A stretch of DNA of 64,000 bases, from NCBI GenBank assembly GCA_017553035.1, contig JAFZNE010000034.1, positions 1 to 64,000 of the forward strand. Reading direction: 5' to 3'. Under the pieces are notes generated by a model. The model had not been told where the DNA came from and ran no database searches. It saw nothing but the letters and a program-made list of their open reading frames with translations. The position numbers were made by a program, and so were the translations under genes. Shown in pieces: positions 7,849 to 16,460 of the stretch (positions within the stretch are counted from its first letter, which is position 1; the number at the start of each line of letters is the position of its first letter). The stretch comes from Lachnospiraceae bacterium. GTDB lineage: Bacteria > Bacillota > Clostridia > Lachnospirales > Lachnospiraceae.

Positions 7849-9585
7849 TTATATACAAATATCAACAAATTGAAATTTCTCTACGTCAAACAGCCCGTTA
7901 TCCGTGATCTTCAATGCCGGGATTACAGGTAATGCCATAAAGCACAGTGTCATGAAAGGATCGGCATATTCATTGATCTTGAGTCTCTCACGGGCAAGCT
8001 TGTCCAGTTCATCGATCTTGTGGGCTACTTCCTCACCCGGTCGGTCTGTCATCAATCCTGCGATCTCATGCGACAGGAAATCAAGTATCTCACCGTCCGC
8101 CGCGATCACCATACCGCCGCCGATCTCAATCAGTTTGTCGACAGCCAGCGCCATATCGGCATCATTGTCGCCCGCGACTATGATATTGTGAGAATCATGA
8201 GCAACGCTGGTAGCGATCGCTCCGCCGCGCAGACCGAAGCCTTCCAGCAGGCCTACGCCTACATTGCCCGTTCCGTGATGGCGTTCTATTACGGCGATCT
8301 TGACTATATCCTGCTCGTCCCTTACCCATCTGCCCGATTCGTCGATCGTAATGAAAGCATCTCCAACCTCCGTAACTACCGAATAAGGCAGAAGCTTGAT
8401 CGTACGCACCTGATCGATCGCCGGTTTCAGTTCGAGACGGGATGCCGAGAAGTTTTTGACATTCATTTTACCGCTGACATTCTTCGGTTCAACATGTACG
8501 TCTTCCGCAAGATATTCGCCGTTGTGGGCTACATGCACGCCTTCGATCCATACATCGCGTACTTTTAAGTCTTCCAGGTCATCAAACATGATCAGGTCGG
8601 CTCTGCGGCCGGGTGCTACCGCACCTCTGTCCTTCAGTCCGAAGCATGAAGCTGCATTGATCGTAGCCATGCATATTGCGGTGATCGGATCCAGCCCTTC
8701 GGAAACCGCAAGGCGTATGTTATTGTCAATATGGCCTTCGTCAAGAAGGCTTGCAGATTGACGGTCATCTGTACAGAACAGGCAGAAATGGTCATTTCCT
8801 TCATTTATTCCCGGAAGCAGGTTCACCAGATCATGACAGGTGCTGCCCTGACGCAGCATTACATATACTCCCCTGCGGACCCTGTCGATCAGATCCTCCG
8901 GAACGGCACATTCATGCTCGGTCCTTACACCGGATGCCGTATAAGTATCAAGCTCATATCCTCCGAGCCCGGGACTGTGTCCGTCTACGATCTTGCCGGC
9001 GATCTGAGCAACCATCAGCTTGTCGAGTATTCCGTCGTCGGCCGCGCATACGCCCGGGAAGTTCATGAGTTCCCCGAGTCCGAGGACTCTCGGATTGTCG
9101 ATCCGTTTGGCTATCTTTATCGCATCAAGAACCGCACCGGAATTTTCAAACGGAGTTGCGGGAACACACGAAGGGAACTGCAGAAATACCGAAAGCGCGA
9201 TATCTTCCGAAGCATTCAGCATGTAGTCGAATCCGTCAAGCCCGCATACATTGCATATTTCATGAGGATCGGCCACAACCGTGGTGGTCCCGTGCGGAAC
9301 AACAAGCCTTGAAAATTCAGCCGGTGAAAGATGACTTGACTCGATATGGACATGCCCGTCGATCAGCCCGGGAGCAACGTATGCGCCGTCTGCATCGATC
9401 ACTGTATGCGCTATCGGATGCAAGTCGCTTCCGTAACCCGCGATCATTCCCTCGGCAACAAGCACATCGGACTCAAACACCGACTTGTTGAAAACATCGA
9501 TGACCTTGCAGTTTTTGATGCACAGGTCGGCGGCCTCTCTTCCGGCAGCCACATCGATCATTCTTTTCAGATTGCTCTTGTCCAT
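7849..9585 (-). CDS. ade: adenine deaminase
   Basis: 578 residues, the usual length. It converts adenine to hypoxanthine in purine salvage. The amidohydrolase metal motif appears as DGHVHIESS near 75, then PHGTTTVVADPHEI; FCTDDR carries a further metal ligand; the C-terminal half shows the ade-specific VAHDSHNIIVAGDND. GGAGG precedes the ATG. It lies downstream of the GH31 gene by 30 bases and may be the penultimate gene of the mod-pncC-GH31-ade transcript. No purine riboswitch fits in the short upstream gap. Confidence 0.95.
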   Translation of the reverse strand: MDKSNLKRMIDVAAGREAADLCIKNCKVIDVFNKSVFESDVLVAEGMIAGYGSDLHPIAHTVIDADGAYVAPGLIDGHVHIESSHLSPAEFSRLVVPHGTTTVVADPHEICNVCGLDGFDYMLNASEDIALSVFLQFPSCVPATPFENSGAVLDAIKIAKRIDNPRVLGLGELMNFPGVCAADDGILDKLMVAQIAGKIVDGHSPGLGGYELDTYTASGVRTEHECAVPEDLIDRVRRGVYVMLRQGSTCHDLVNLLPGINEGNDHFCLFCTDDRQSASLLDEGHIDNNIRLAVSEGLDPITAICMATINAASCFGLKDRGAVAPGRRADLIMFDDLEDLKVRDVWIEGVHVAHNGEYLAEDVHVEPKNVSGKMNVKNFSASRLELKPAIDQVRTIKLLPYSVVTEVGDAFITIDESGRWVRDEQDIVKIAVIERHHGTGNVGVGLLEGFGLRGGAIATSVAHDSHNIIVAGDNDADMALAVDKLIEIGGGMVIAADGEILDFLSHEIAGLMTDRPGEEVAHKIDELDKLARERLKINEYADPFMTLCFMALPVIPALKITDNGLFDVEKFQFVDICI

Positions 9586-9615
9586 ACTCCAAACCTCCTA
9601 TATTGATCAGAGGAA

Positions 9616-11949
9616 CTATTTATGTAACACTACTCTGCGGCCTGACGCATTCCCGTTTTCAAGCAATTCTCCCGCCGCGTCGTTCCATGTAAACTCAGTC
9701 AGCTCGTAATCGCCGTTTTCATATCCGTAGCCGTCGCCCGCATCTTCATACATCGTGAAATGTCCGTCGCTTCCCGGATAGATATGCAGAGTGATATCAT
9801 TCGAAAGCTCCTCCACGGACAGAGCCGCTTCGGTCCTGGGAATTATCGAACCTGCCTTGACAAACAGCGGGATCTTATCAAGCGGCGCATCTGTCTCGAT
9901 CCACTGCCCGCCTGCAAACTTAACATCCGTATAATAATCGTACCAGTCACATCCCGCGGGAAGATATACTTTTCTCGTATGACTCTTTCCGGTTTCATTT
10001 CCGAAATACATTGGATCAGCCACAGGGCAGACCATCAATGCATCTCCGAACAGATACTGGTCGAAAATGTCTTTTACATTGGGATCGTCCGTGAACCCGA
10101 ATACGAGCGGACGCATTATAAGACCGTCATTCACATGAACATTGCCGGCAGTTGAATAAATATACGGCATGAGTTCATAACGCCTTCTGTTGGCCTCAAC
10201 AAGCGCCTCGTAGAAGGGTGCCGCCTTATGATCGAAATTCCAAAGTTCGCGTCTTACATCGGTACCGTGCCCTCTGAAAACAGGCAGGAATGCTCCCCAC
10301 TGATACCATCTGGTAAACAGTTCACAATAAGCCGGGTCTTCGGCTCCGAGATCGTAATCTCCGTTCCAGTACCACTGTACGCCGTTCTTTACAAAGAATG
10401 CGCCTATATCCGTTGTCCAGTACGGCATTCCGCTTGCGCAGAAATTGAGTCCCGCGGCGATCTGCTTCCTGAATGTATCCCAGGATGCCGAAATGTCACC
10501 TGACCACAGGATCGTTCCGTACCGCTGCTGCCCCGGATAGCCGCTCCTTGTAAGGTTGCAGACTCTCTTCTGTGTGCCTGAGGCGCGCTGGCCTTCATAA
10601 ATGCCCATTGCGTGATACAATCCGAATGCGTTCATGTAAGGCGCAGGGATATGATTGGCGACACTTCTGCAGTATTCCGCATAATTGGCCGCATTCTCAG
10701 GTCTGACCTGCCTCATCCACTCGGGGCAGACCGGCTCGCTGTTGTCGCACCACCAGGCATCGATGCCGTGGACAAACAGTCCTTCCCGGGCCTGCTTCCA
10801 GTACAATTCCCGTGCTTTCTTATCAAGTGCGTTGTAGATATTGATGCCCGGAAGGAGCAGATCAGCTTCGCTGAAGGCTTTCACATCATCCGTGCTGTTG
10901 TCCATATTCGGCCAGATCGAGATCATAAAATGCACATGCTCATCGTGCAGCTTGTCGGTCATCTCATCCGGATCCGGAAATCTGTTTTTATCGAAACTCT
11001 TCTGTCCCCACTGCCCGTCGGGCCATGAGATCCAGTCGAGTACTATGCAGTCGAGTCCGATACCTTTTTCGCGGTATTGGCCGGCAACTTCGAGTATTTC
11101 ATCCTGTGTTTCGTATCTTTCCTGGGACTGGATATATCCGAATGCCCATTTCGGAAGCATTGCAGCTTTGCCCGTGATCTTTCTGAATTCGCGCACAACT
11201 CCGTCCATGCTGCACCCGTTCATGAAGAAGAAGTCCATCTCACTGTCCGCTTCGGTATAAAAATATGTTCCTTCGGCGGTATCGCTGAAGATCGAAGGGC
11301 TGCAGGTATTTACGAATATCCCGTATCCTTTTTCAGATACAAATACGGGGATCGCTATCGTACGGTTGGCCTGATTCAGGTAGATGCAGTTTCCCCTTGC
11401 GGAATGATATCCTTCCTCATGCTGTCCGAGACCGTAGACCGCTTCGTCTTCCCCGAATTCAAAATGGAGTCTCGTACGATATGCCGAGCCTGTCTGGACC
11501 TTTACGGCATCCTTTATCACTTCCTTGACACCGTCTGCGGTCTCGATATATTCCTTCTCGGCTTTTCCCTTCACAAGCCCGTATACGGGAAAGCTCTCGA
11601 GCTCCTTGCTTCTCTTTTCTCTCTCCTTCAGCAGGAGTTTGCCCTGCCCGTCAAAATATTGAAAACTGTTCGTCTTCTTATCCATTCTGACCTGAAGTTC
11701 GGGCATTTTCAAAAGGATATGATCATCATTTTCCGTATAATTCCAGTCCGCGTACGGAGGCAGTTCTGTGATACACGGTTTACAGCCGGCTTCATCCCTG
11801 ATCGGCTCCAGCGAATACATTACCCGGATGCTTTGCCCGTCAACAGGTATGATCCTCTGAAAGCCTTTTTCAAGCCGGATCTCAAGCATGTCGTTATATC
11901 TGTGTGCGCCCAGCATGCGCATATTGTTATAGGGGATACAATCAAGCAT
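9616..11949 (-). CDS. GH31 alpha-glucosidase/alpha-xylosidase
   Basis: 777 residues, full length for the family. The N-terminal beta-sandwich ends near 230, followed by the barrel with KWAFGYIQSQERY, the nucleophile segment IDAWWCDNSEP and the acid/base region LWSGDISASWD. The WDTFRKQIAAGLNFCASG and PYWTTDIGAF segments are typical of GH31. The C-terminal region resembles the DUF5110-type beta domain. No signal peptide, so it acts on imported oligosaccharides. Specificity between alpha-xylosides and alpha-glucosides cannot be fixed by eye. GGAGG sits six bases before the ATG. Confidence 0.9.
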   Translation of the reverse strand: MLDCIPYNNMRMLGAHRYNDMLEIRLEKGFQRIIPVDGQSIRVMYSLEPIRDEAGCKPCITELPPYADWNYTENDDHILLKMPELQVRMDKKTNSFQYFDGQGKLLLKEREKRSKELESFPVYGLVKGKAEKEYIETADGVKEVIKDAVKVQTGSAYRTRLHFEFGEDEAVYGLGQHEEGYHSARGNCIYLNQANRTIAIPVFVSEKGYGIFVNTCSPSIFSDTAEGTYFYTEADSEMDFFFMNGCSMDGVVREFRKITGKAAMLPKWAFGYIQSQERYETQDEILEVAGQYREKGIGLDCIVLDWISWPDGQWGQKSFDKNRFPDPDEMTDKLHDEHVHFMISIWPNMDNSTDDVKAFSEADLLLPGINIYNALDKKARELYWKQAREGLFVHGIDAWWCDNSEPVCPEWMRQVRPENAANYAEYCRSVANHIPAPYMNAFGLYHAMGIYEGQRASGTQKRVCNLTRSGYPGQQRYGTILWSGDISASWDTFRKQIAAGLNFCASGMPYWTTDIGAFFVKNGVQWYWNGDYDLGAEDPAYCELFTRWYQWGAFLPVFRGHGTDVRRELWNFDHKAAPFYEALVEANRRRYELMPYIYSTAGNVHVNDGLIMRPLVFGFTDDPNVKDIFDQYLFGDALMVCPVADPMYFGNETGKSHTRKVYLPAGCDWYDYYTDVKFAGGQWIETDAPLDKIPLFVKAGSIIPRTEAALSVEELSNDITLHIYPGSDGHFTMYEDAGDGYGYENGDYELTEFTWNDAAGELLENGNASGRRVVLHK

Positions 11950-12010
11950 TGTTAACCTCCTTCAGAACACATCAGAATGCCTTATTTACTGCGGCCGCGA
12001 ACCTGTCATT

Positions 12011-12532
12011 TTACGCGTTGAGGATTGTGAGCAGCCCATCCGCGATCTTGTCCGCCATATACATTTTGTACGCAAATCTTGACGGCTGGACCGGAACCGA
12101 ATAATGGAATTCTTTTGTTCCTTCCGCGGTAGACAGTGCAAAGAAGACCTCTCCCGGGATGCTGTCGGCGTTGTTCGGATCGGCATTGCCGAAACTTCCG
12201 GTGATCCCGATCCCGATATCCGCACGGTATGCTGCGCGGCAGGCGTCGGCCATGGCTACCGCCGTCTGTATCGAATATACGCCGTATTCATCGATGATCT
12301 GCGCAGGCACGCCTTCGCGGATCTTACCCTCATTGCTGTAAGTCACAAATGCCCCTTTCAGGATTGCCGAAGAGCCTTCGGTATCCGTAAGGAGCGAGGC
12401 TACCTGCCCCGAAGTACAGCTCTCCATCGTTGTGATCGTAATATTATTCTTTATCAGAAGCTTTGTAATAGTCTCGTATTTAGCATGAACAGCCGCCTCT
12501 GTAGAGGCCGCTGCGGTCCCTGTTTCAGTCAT
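12011..12532 (-). CDS. pncC: nicotinamide-nucleotide amidase (CinA C-terminal family)
   Basis: 173 residues from ATG 12532, six bases after CGGAGG (an in-frame TTG two codons earlier is too close to that site). Matches the stand-alone CinA C-terminal domain that deamidates NMN to nicotinate mononucleotide. Key segments: TTMESCTSGQVASLLT with the catalytic serine/threonine region, GAFVTYSNEGK, and GIGITGSFG. It starts 15 bases after modC and is probably cotranscribed with the molybdate transporter. The CinA N-terminal domain is absent, as is common. Confidence 0.9.
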   Translation of the reverse strand: MTETGTAAASTEAAVHAKYETITKLLIKNNITITTMESCTSGQVASLLTDTEGSSAILKGAFVTYSNEGKIREGVPAQIIDEYGVYSIQTAVAMADACRAAYRADIGIGITGSFGNADPNNADSIPGEVFFALSTAEGTKEFHYSVPVQPSRFAYKMYMADKIADGLLTILNA

Positions 12533-12546
12533 GATCAACCTCCGTA

Positions 12547-13614
12547 TTATTTGTTACCATTATAACCTTTCAGAGCCTGTTTTGTCAAAAGCAGAACGGC
12601 TTCCGGAGGAATATTTACCTGCACCTTGTCGGCACGAATTTTTTCCCACACCGGTTTTTCAAGTTCCATTCCTATGGCCCTGTATTCCCTGCCTGCGCTC
12701 AGCATAACCGTATACGAAAACGGGTTTTCCACGACATCCGCAACCGTGAAAATATACTCGTTTTCACCCGGCCCGGGATGGATATCGTGCATCCTGACTC
12801 CGACACAGTCGGCGTGTTTATTTGTATTGGGGATCCTGAGCGTAATTCCCCATTCGTCTATCCTTGCCCGGCCATCGGGAGTTATCACGGCATCTGCGAT
12901 ATTTTTACATCCGGTCATGGCCGCGGCATTTCTGGTAAGCGGATCCGCAAATACTTCTTTTTTCCCGCCGTAAACATCTATACGTCCGTTGTTCATTATC
13001 GCAAGTTTGTCGGTGATCCGGAAAGCCTCGTCACGGTTATGTGAGACCAGTATAGCAGTCTTACCGAGGTCTCTGATCACTTCACTCAGCACACGTTCCA
13101 GCTCGAATCGCAAATGTGAATCAAGAGCCGAAAAAGGTTCATCCAGCATCAGGATCTCCGGTTCATTTACGAGGATCCTTGCCAGTGCTGCCCTTTGCTG
13201 CTGCCCACCCGAGAGCATGGAAGGCATCAACTTCTCACATCCGCCGAGCTTCATACGGTCGAGCATTTCGCGCGCGATCTTCTCTTTTTCCGCACCGGAA
13301 CATTTTCTTCTCACGCCGCACATCACGTTCTTCAGGACATTCATATTCGGGAACAATGCTCCGTGCTGGAACAGATATCCTGTCCTGCGTTCCTGGGGGG
13401 GAATATTGATCCTTTTCTCCGAATCGAATAGGACACGGTCATCGAGTACGATCCGCCCCCTGTCCGGAGTTTCGATCCCTGCGATGCATTTGAGTGTCAT
13501 GCTCTTTCCGCATCCGGAAGCCCCCAGCAGCGATATCGGTTCGTTTCCCGCTTCAAATTGCACATCGAGGCGGAAAGAACCGAGCTTTTTCTTAATATCT
13601 ACATACAAAGCCAT
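12547..13614 (-). CDS. modC: molybdate ABC transporter ATP-binding protein
   Basis: 355 residues. Walker A GASGCGKSM, signature LSGGQQQRAALARIL, Walker B LMLDEPFSALD and the H-loop LVSHNRDEAF are intact. The C-terminal 120 residues form the molybdate-binding Mop/TOBE-like region typical of ModC. It overlaps the end of modB by one base, indicating translational coupling. Acts at the cytoplasmic face of the membrane with ModB. Confidence 0.93.
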   Translation of the reverse strand: MALYVDIKKKLGSFRLDVQFEAGNEPISLLGASGCGKSMTLKCIAGIETPDRGRIVLDDRVLFDSEKRINIPPQERRTGYLFQHGALFPNMNVLKNVMCGVRRKCSGAEKEKIAREMLDRMKLGGCEKLMPSMLSGGQQQRAALARILVNEPEILMLDEPFSALDSHLRFELERVLSEVIRDLGKTAILVSHNRDEAFRITDKLAIMNNGRIDVYGGKKEVFADPLTRNAAAMTGCKNIADAVITPDGRARIDEWGITLRIPNTNKHADCVGVRMHDIHPGPGENEYIFTVADVVENPFSYTVMLSAGREYRAIGMELEKPVWEKIRADKVQVNIPPEAVLLLTKQALKGYNGNK

Positions 13615-14285
13615 CAGTCGTTCCTCCCCCTCTTATTCTTCTTCTCCAGAAAATTGATCGCGAGCAGTACGACTGCGGAGATCGCAACATTTACGAGTAC
13701 CCAGCGGAATGCCAGCATATCATCGTCCGTCCGCCACAGCTGATACACCGTGGTTGATACGGTTGCCGTCTTGCCGGGCGTATAACCGCAGATCATGCTT
13801 GTAGCACCGTATTCACCGAGTGCCCGCGCAAAAGAAAGCACCAATCCCGCGATTATCCCCTGTCTGCAGTAAGGCATCCTTATTTTCCAGAAAACAAATG
13901 TATTGCTCAGTCCCAGTGTCCGTCCGGCGAAGGCAAGATTCTCGTCAAATGCCTCAAAAGCCCCGCGCGCGGTACGATACATGAGCGGAAATATCACGAC
14001 AGTCGTCGCAAATATCGCCGACCACCACTGCATGGTCAGTCTTAAGCCGAACACTTCAAGAACCCAGGCGCCAAAAAAGCGTCTGGGTCCTAATACTCTG
14101 AGTAACAGATATCCGACAACGGTTGGCGGCAGTACGAGCGGAAGCGTAAATATCACATCGAGTATGCCTTTAAGTACTCTGGGCGCTCTCGCGATATAAT
14201 ATGCCGCACATATGCCTGCAAAGAAAACGATCACCGAGCTGATCCCGGCTATCCGCAGTGAATTCAGTAAAGGAAACCAATCCAT
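13614..14285 (-). CDS. modB: molybdate ABC transporter permease
   Basis: 223 residues with about five to six membrane helices, including SSVIVFFAGICAAYYIA near the start. The EAA loop that contacts ModC is visible in AGRTLGLSNTFVFWKIRMP near 145. ALGEYGATSMICG is the typical ModB/CysT phrase. Lies between modA and modC with 10 bases and -1 base spacing. Confidence 0.93.
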   Translation of the reverse strand: MDWFPLLNSLRIAGISSVIVFFAGICAAYYIARAPRVLKGILDVIFTLPLVLPPTVVGYLLLRVLGPRRFFGAWVLEVFGLRLTMQWWSAIFATTVVIFPLMYRTARGAFEAFDENLAFAGRTLGLSNTFVFWKIRMPYCRQGIIAGLVLSFARALGEYGATSMICGYTPGKTATVSTTVYQLWRTDDDMLAFRWVLVNVAISAVVLLAINFLEKKNKRGRND

Positions 14286-14295
14286 AACATCCTCG

Positions 14296-15114
14296 TCAAT
14301 TAAGCGGTGTAAAGCCTACGGATTTAAATATTTCCGACGCCTCGCTGCCTTTCAGGTATTCAAGAAAAGCCTTTGCAGCCTTCTCATTTTTGGTATTCTT
14401 CATTACCGCGGCAGGATAGATAACCTGTCCGCACATGTCGGGCGTAGCGGTTGCGACAGTTGTAAGCCCTGCTGAAAATGCATCGGTTGCATAGATGATA
14501 CCGCAATCCACTGTCCCCTCTTTTACCTGGGTCGTAACCTCTTTAACATTTGATCCGTAGGTGAGGACTCCCGCTGCCGCAAGAATTTCTTCATCAAGGT
14601 TAAAATATTTGAAGATCTTCTGTGTATACTGTCCTACCGGCACGTCCGAATTGCCCATTGCAAGCAATACTGTCCCGGAAGCCAAACGCGAGGCCAGATC
14701 ATCATATGATGTAATCCCGGCAGGGTTTCCGTCGGGCACGGCAAGCGCCACTTTATTTTCGAGCAGGTTGAATCTTGTCCCCTGCATTACAAAGTCCAGG
14801 CCTTCCGTATTGCCTCCCTCGGCGTCTTTCGCGGAATCAAGCTGATTCATCTGCTTGGGAGCCGCCGAAATAAAAATATCGCATTCCGCGCCTTCGGCGA
14901 TCTGGGTCTTCAGAGTTCCCGAAGAATCAAAGTTAAATGTCAGTGTTACGTTCGGTGCGGTTTTCTTATACAGCCCGGCAATGCTGTTCAGCGTCTCGGT
15001 CATTGATGCGGCCGCAAATACGATCAATTCGGTCTTCTCTTCTTCCTTCTTTGAACATCCGGCCGTAGTTACAACAAAGCATATCACAAGTAATACAGCA
15101 ATAAGTTTTTTCAT
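14296..15114 (-). CDS. modA: molybdate-binding lipoprotein
   Basis: 272 residues. Lipoprotein signal with cleavage before Cys20 (VTTAGC). The mature protein starts with the ModA signature LIVFAAASMTETL and has the FNFDSSGTLKTQI oxyanion-binding element, VALAVPDGNP and a terminal YLKGSEASEIF. It captures molybdate (tungstate possible) outside the membrane and delivers it to ModB. First gene of the mod operon; no molybdoenzyme gene lies in the window. Confidence 0.93.
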   Translation of the reverse strand: MKKLIAVLLVICFVVTTAGCSKKEEEKTELIVFAAASMTETLNSIAGLYKKTAPNVTLTFNFDSSGTLKTQIAEGAECDIFISAAPKQMNQLDSAKDAEGGNTEGLDFVMQGTRFNLLENKVALAVPDGNPAGITSYDDLASRLASGTVLLAMGNSDVPVGQYTQKIFKYFNLDEEILAAAGVLTYGSNVKEVTTQVKEGTVDCGIIYATDAFSAGLTTVATATPDMCGQVIYPAAVMKNTKNEKAAKAFLEYLKGSEASEIFKSVGFTPLN

Positions 15115-15144
15115 GATGATCTCCCACCTTTGAAAAATTTATTT

Positions 15145-15175
15145 AAAAAAAGGCAGCATAATACTTTATGCTACC
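15145..15175 (-). terminator. palindrome plus T-tract in the modA leader
   Basis: Minus strand GGTAGCATAA (15175-15166), 4-base loop, TTATGCTGCC (15161-15152), then seven T residues. By position it can terminate the epimerase gene ending at 15262. It also coincides with about +1 to +31 of the transcript predicted from the modA promoter, so it may act as an operator or attenuator for the mod operon. Confidence 0.75.
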
Positions 15176-15182
15176 TTTATCC

Positions 15183-15210
15183 ATTATACCTTTATTCACT
15201 GTATAGTCAA
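15183..15210 (-). promoter_or_regulatory. mod operon promoter
   Basis: Minus strand TTGACT, 16-bp spacer, perfect TATAAT. The expected start point is about 15176, immediately at the palindrome. Confidence 0.7.
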
Positions 15211-15261
15211 GTAAACCGAACGGTTTTGACCGATCCTTCAGGTCCGTTTTGCCGAACTTTT

Positions 15262-16293
15262 TTACGCTTTTATTATCTCATCCTTCGCCGCTTCAAGTGC
15301 TCCGATGACCTTGTCGCAGAATGCATCAAATTCGGGATCCTCTTCATATTGATCGGTATGTGATAAAACATATTCCAAAGCGATACGGGCGCCTTTGTGG
15401 AACGGTATGGTGGTGGTCATCTGCGGAACAAGCCTCTTCAGTTTGCTGTTATCGAATACCACGGATACCGATTTGTCCCCGAGAAGGCTTCCCCTGAAGT
15501 CAAAGCCGTATTTTTCTCCGACTTCGCTTAAGAATTCAGATGAAACATAATACGGAACAAGCTCAACTCCGAGTGCATCCGCCACAGTCTGATAGATCTG
15601 GTTCCATGTAAGTATCTCATCGCCCGTTATCTGGAATGCCTCGCCGATCGCATGAGAGTTGCCCATAAGCCCGATGTAGCCTGTTGCAAAGTCACTGTTA
15701 AATGTAACCGCCCAAAGTGAGGAACCGTCGCCCTGAATGATAACGGGTTTTCCCTGCTGCATGCGCTTGATCACCTGATAAAAGCCCTTATTGCCGTGAA
15801 CACCCAGCGGAATATTTCTCTCATCATAAGTGTGAGAAGGTCTTACGATCGTAACGGGGAATCCTTCTTCACGATATTTTGAAAGCAGGAATTCCTCACA
15901 GGCGATCTTGTTCCGTGAATACTCCCAATAAGGGTTGGCAAGAGTCGTGCCCTCTGTGATCACATAGCTTGCGGCAGGCTTATTGTAAGCGGATGCCGAG
16001 CTGATAAAAATATACTGTTTGGTTTTGCCCTTGAACAGCCTGTAATCACGCTTGACCGCCTCAACATCGAACGCAATAAACTCACTTACAACGTCAAAAG
16101 TCATGCCTTCAAGCTTTTTAAGCGCATCCTGTTCATCATAAATATTCGCGGTTATCTGGTGAATGCCTTCGGGAACCTCATTTTTACGGTTACCCCTGTT
16201 CAGCAGGTATACATCCCATAGCGGATCCTGCGCAAGTTTTTTTATGATCCCCATACTTATTGTTCCGGTGCCGCCGATAAAGAGTGCTTTCAT
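15262..16293 (-). CDS. NAD-dependent epimerase/dehydratase (SDR family)
   Basis: 343 residues, extended SDR. N-terminal nucleotide-binding GGTGTISMGIIK deviates slightly from the usual GGTGxxG by placing isoleucine before serine. The active-site serine region FISSASAYNKP and the later YSRNKIACEEFLL (Tyr-x-x-x-Lys) are visible. SHTYDERNIPLGVHGNKG follows. Likely acts on a nucleotide sugar or related substrate; the exact reaction is unknown. A strong GGAGGAGG lies before the ATG. Transcribed divergently from the M3 peptidase gene. Confidence 0.85.
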   Translation of the reverse strand: MKALFIGGTGTISMGIIKKLAQDPLWDVYLLNRGNRKNEVPEGIHQITANIYDEQDALKKLEGMTFDVVSEFIAFDVEAVKRDYRLFKGKTKQYIFISSASAYNKPAASYVITEGTTLANPYWEYSRNKIACEEFLLSKYREEGFPVTIVRPSHTYDERNIPLGVHGNKGFYQVIKRMQQGKPVIIQGDGSSLWAVTFNSDFATGYIGLMGNSHAIGEAFQITGDEILTWNQIYQTVADALGVELVPYYVSSEFLSEVGEKYGFDFRGSLLGDKSVSVVFDNSKLKRLVPQMTTTIPFHKGARIALEYVLSHTDQYEEDPEFDAFCDKVIGALEAAKDEIIKA

Positions 16294-16405
16294 GTTTTAT
16301 CCTCCTCCGTGTTTTTCTTGATTATAAACCAATCCGGACGTGAATAATAGTGTTTATTTACTACATACTGCCCATTTTTTGACAGCAGTTTCGCAAATTG
16401 TGATG

Positions 16406-16434
16406 TTGAACATAGTCCGCAGCTATGTTAAAAT
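16406..16434 (+). promoter_or_regulatory. promoter of M3 peptidase with internal palindrome
   Basis: TTGAAC (16406-16411), 17-bp spacer, TAAAAT (16429-16434). A perfect inverted repeat AACATAG-N7-CTATGTT (16409-16429) fills the space between the two elements and is well placed as a repressor site. Confidence 0.6.
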
Positions 16435-16460
16435 TCCTACAGAGAGGGGGATTTTTAACC

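Noticed and set aside
9586..9615. Purine riboswitch before ade
   Set aside because: Only 30 bases separate ade from the upstream gene, too little for the aptamer.
15145..15210. ModE operator or molybdenum cofactor riboswitch before modA
   Set aside because: The palindrome does not match the ModE consensus, and the leader is too short for the riboswitch.
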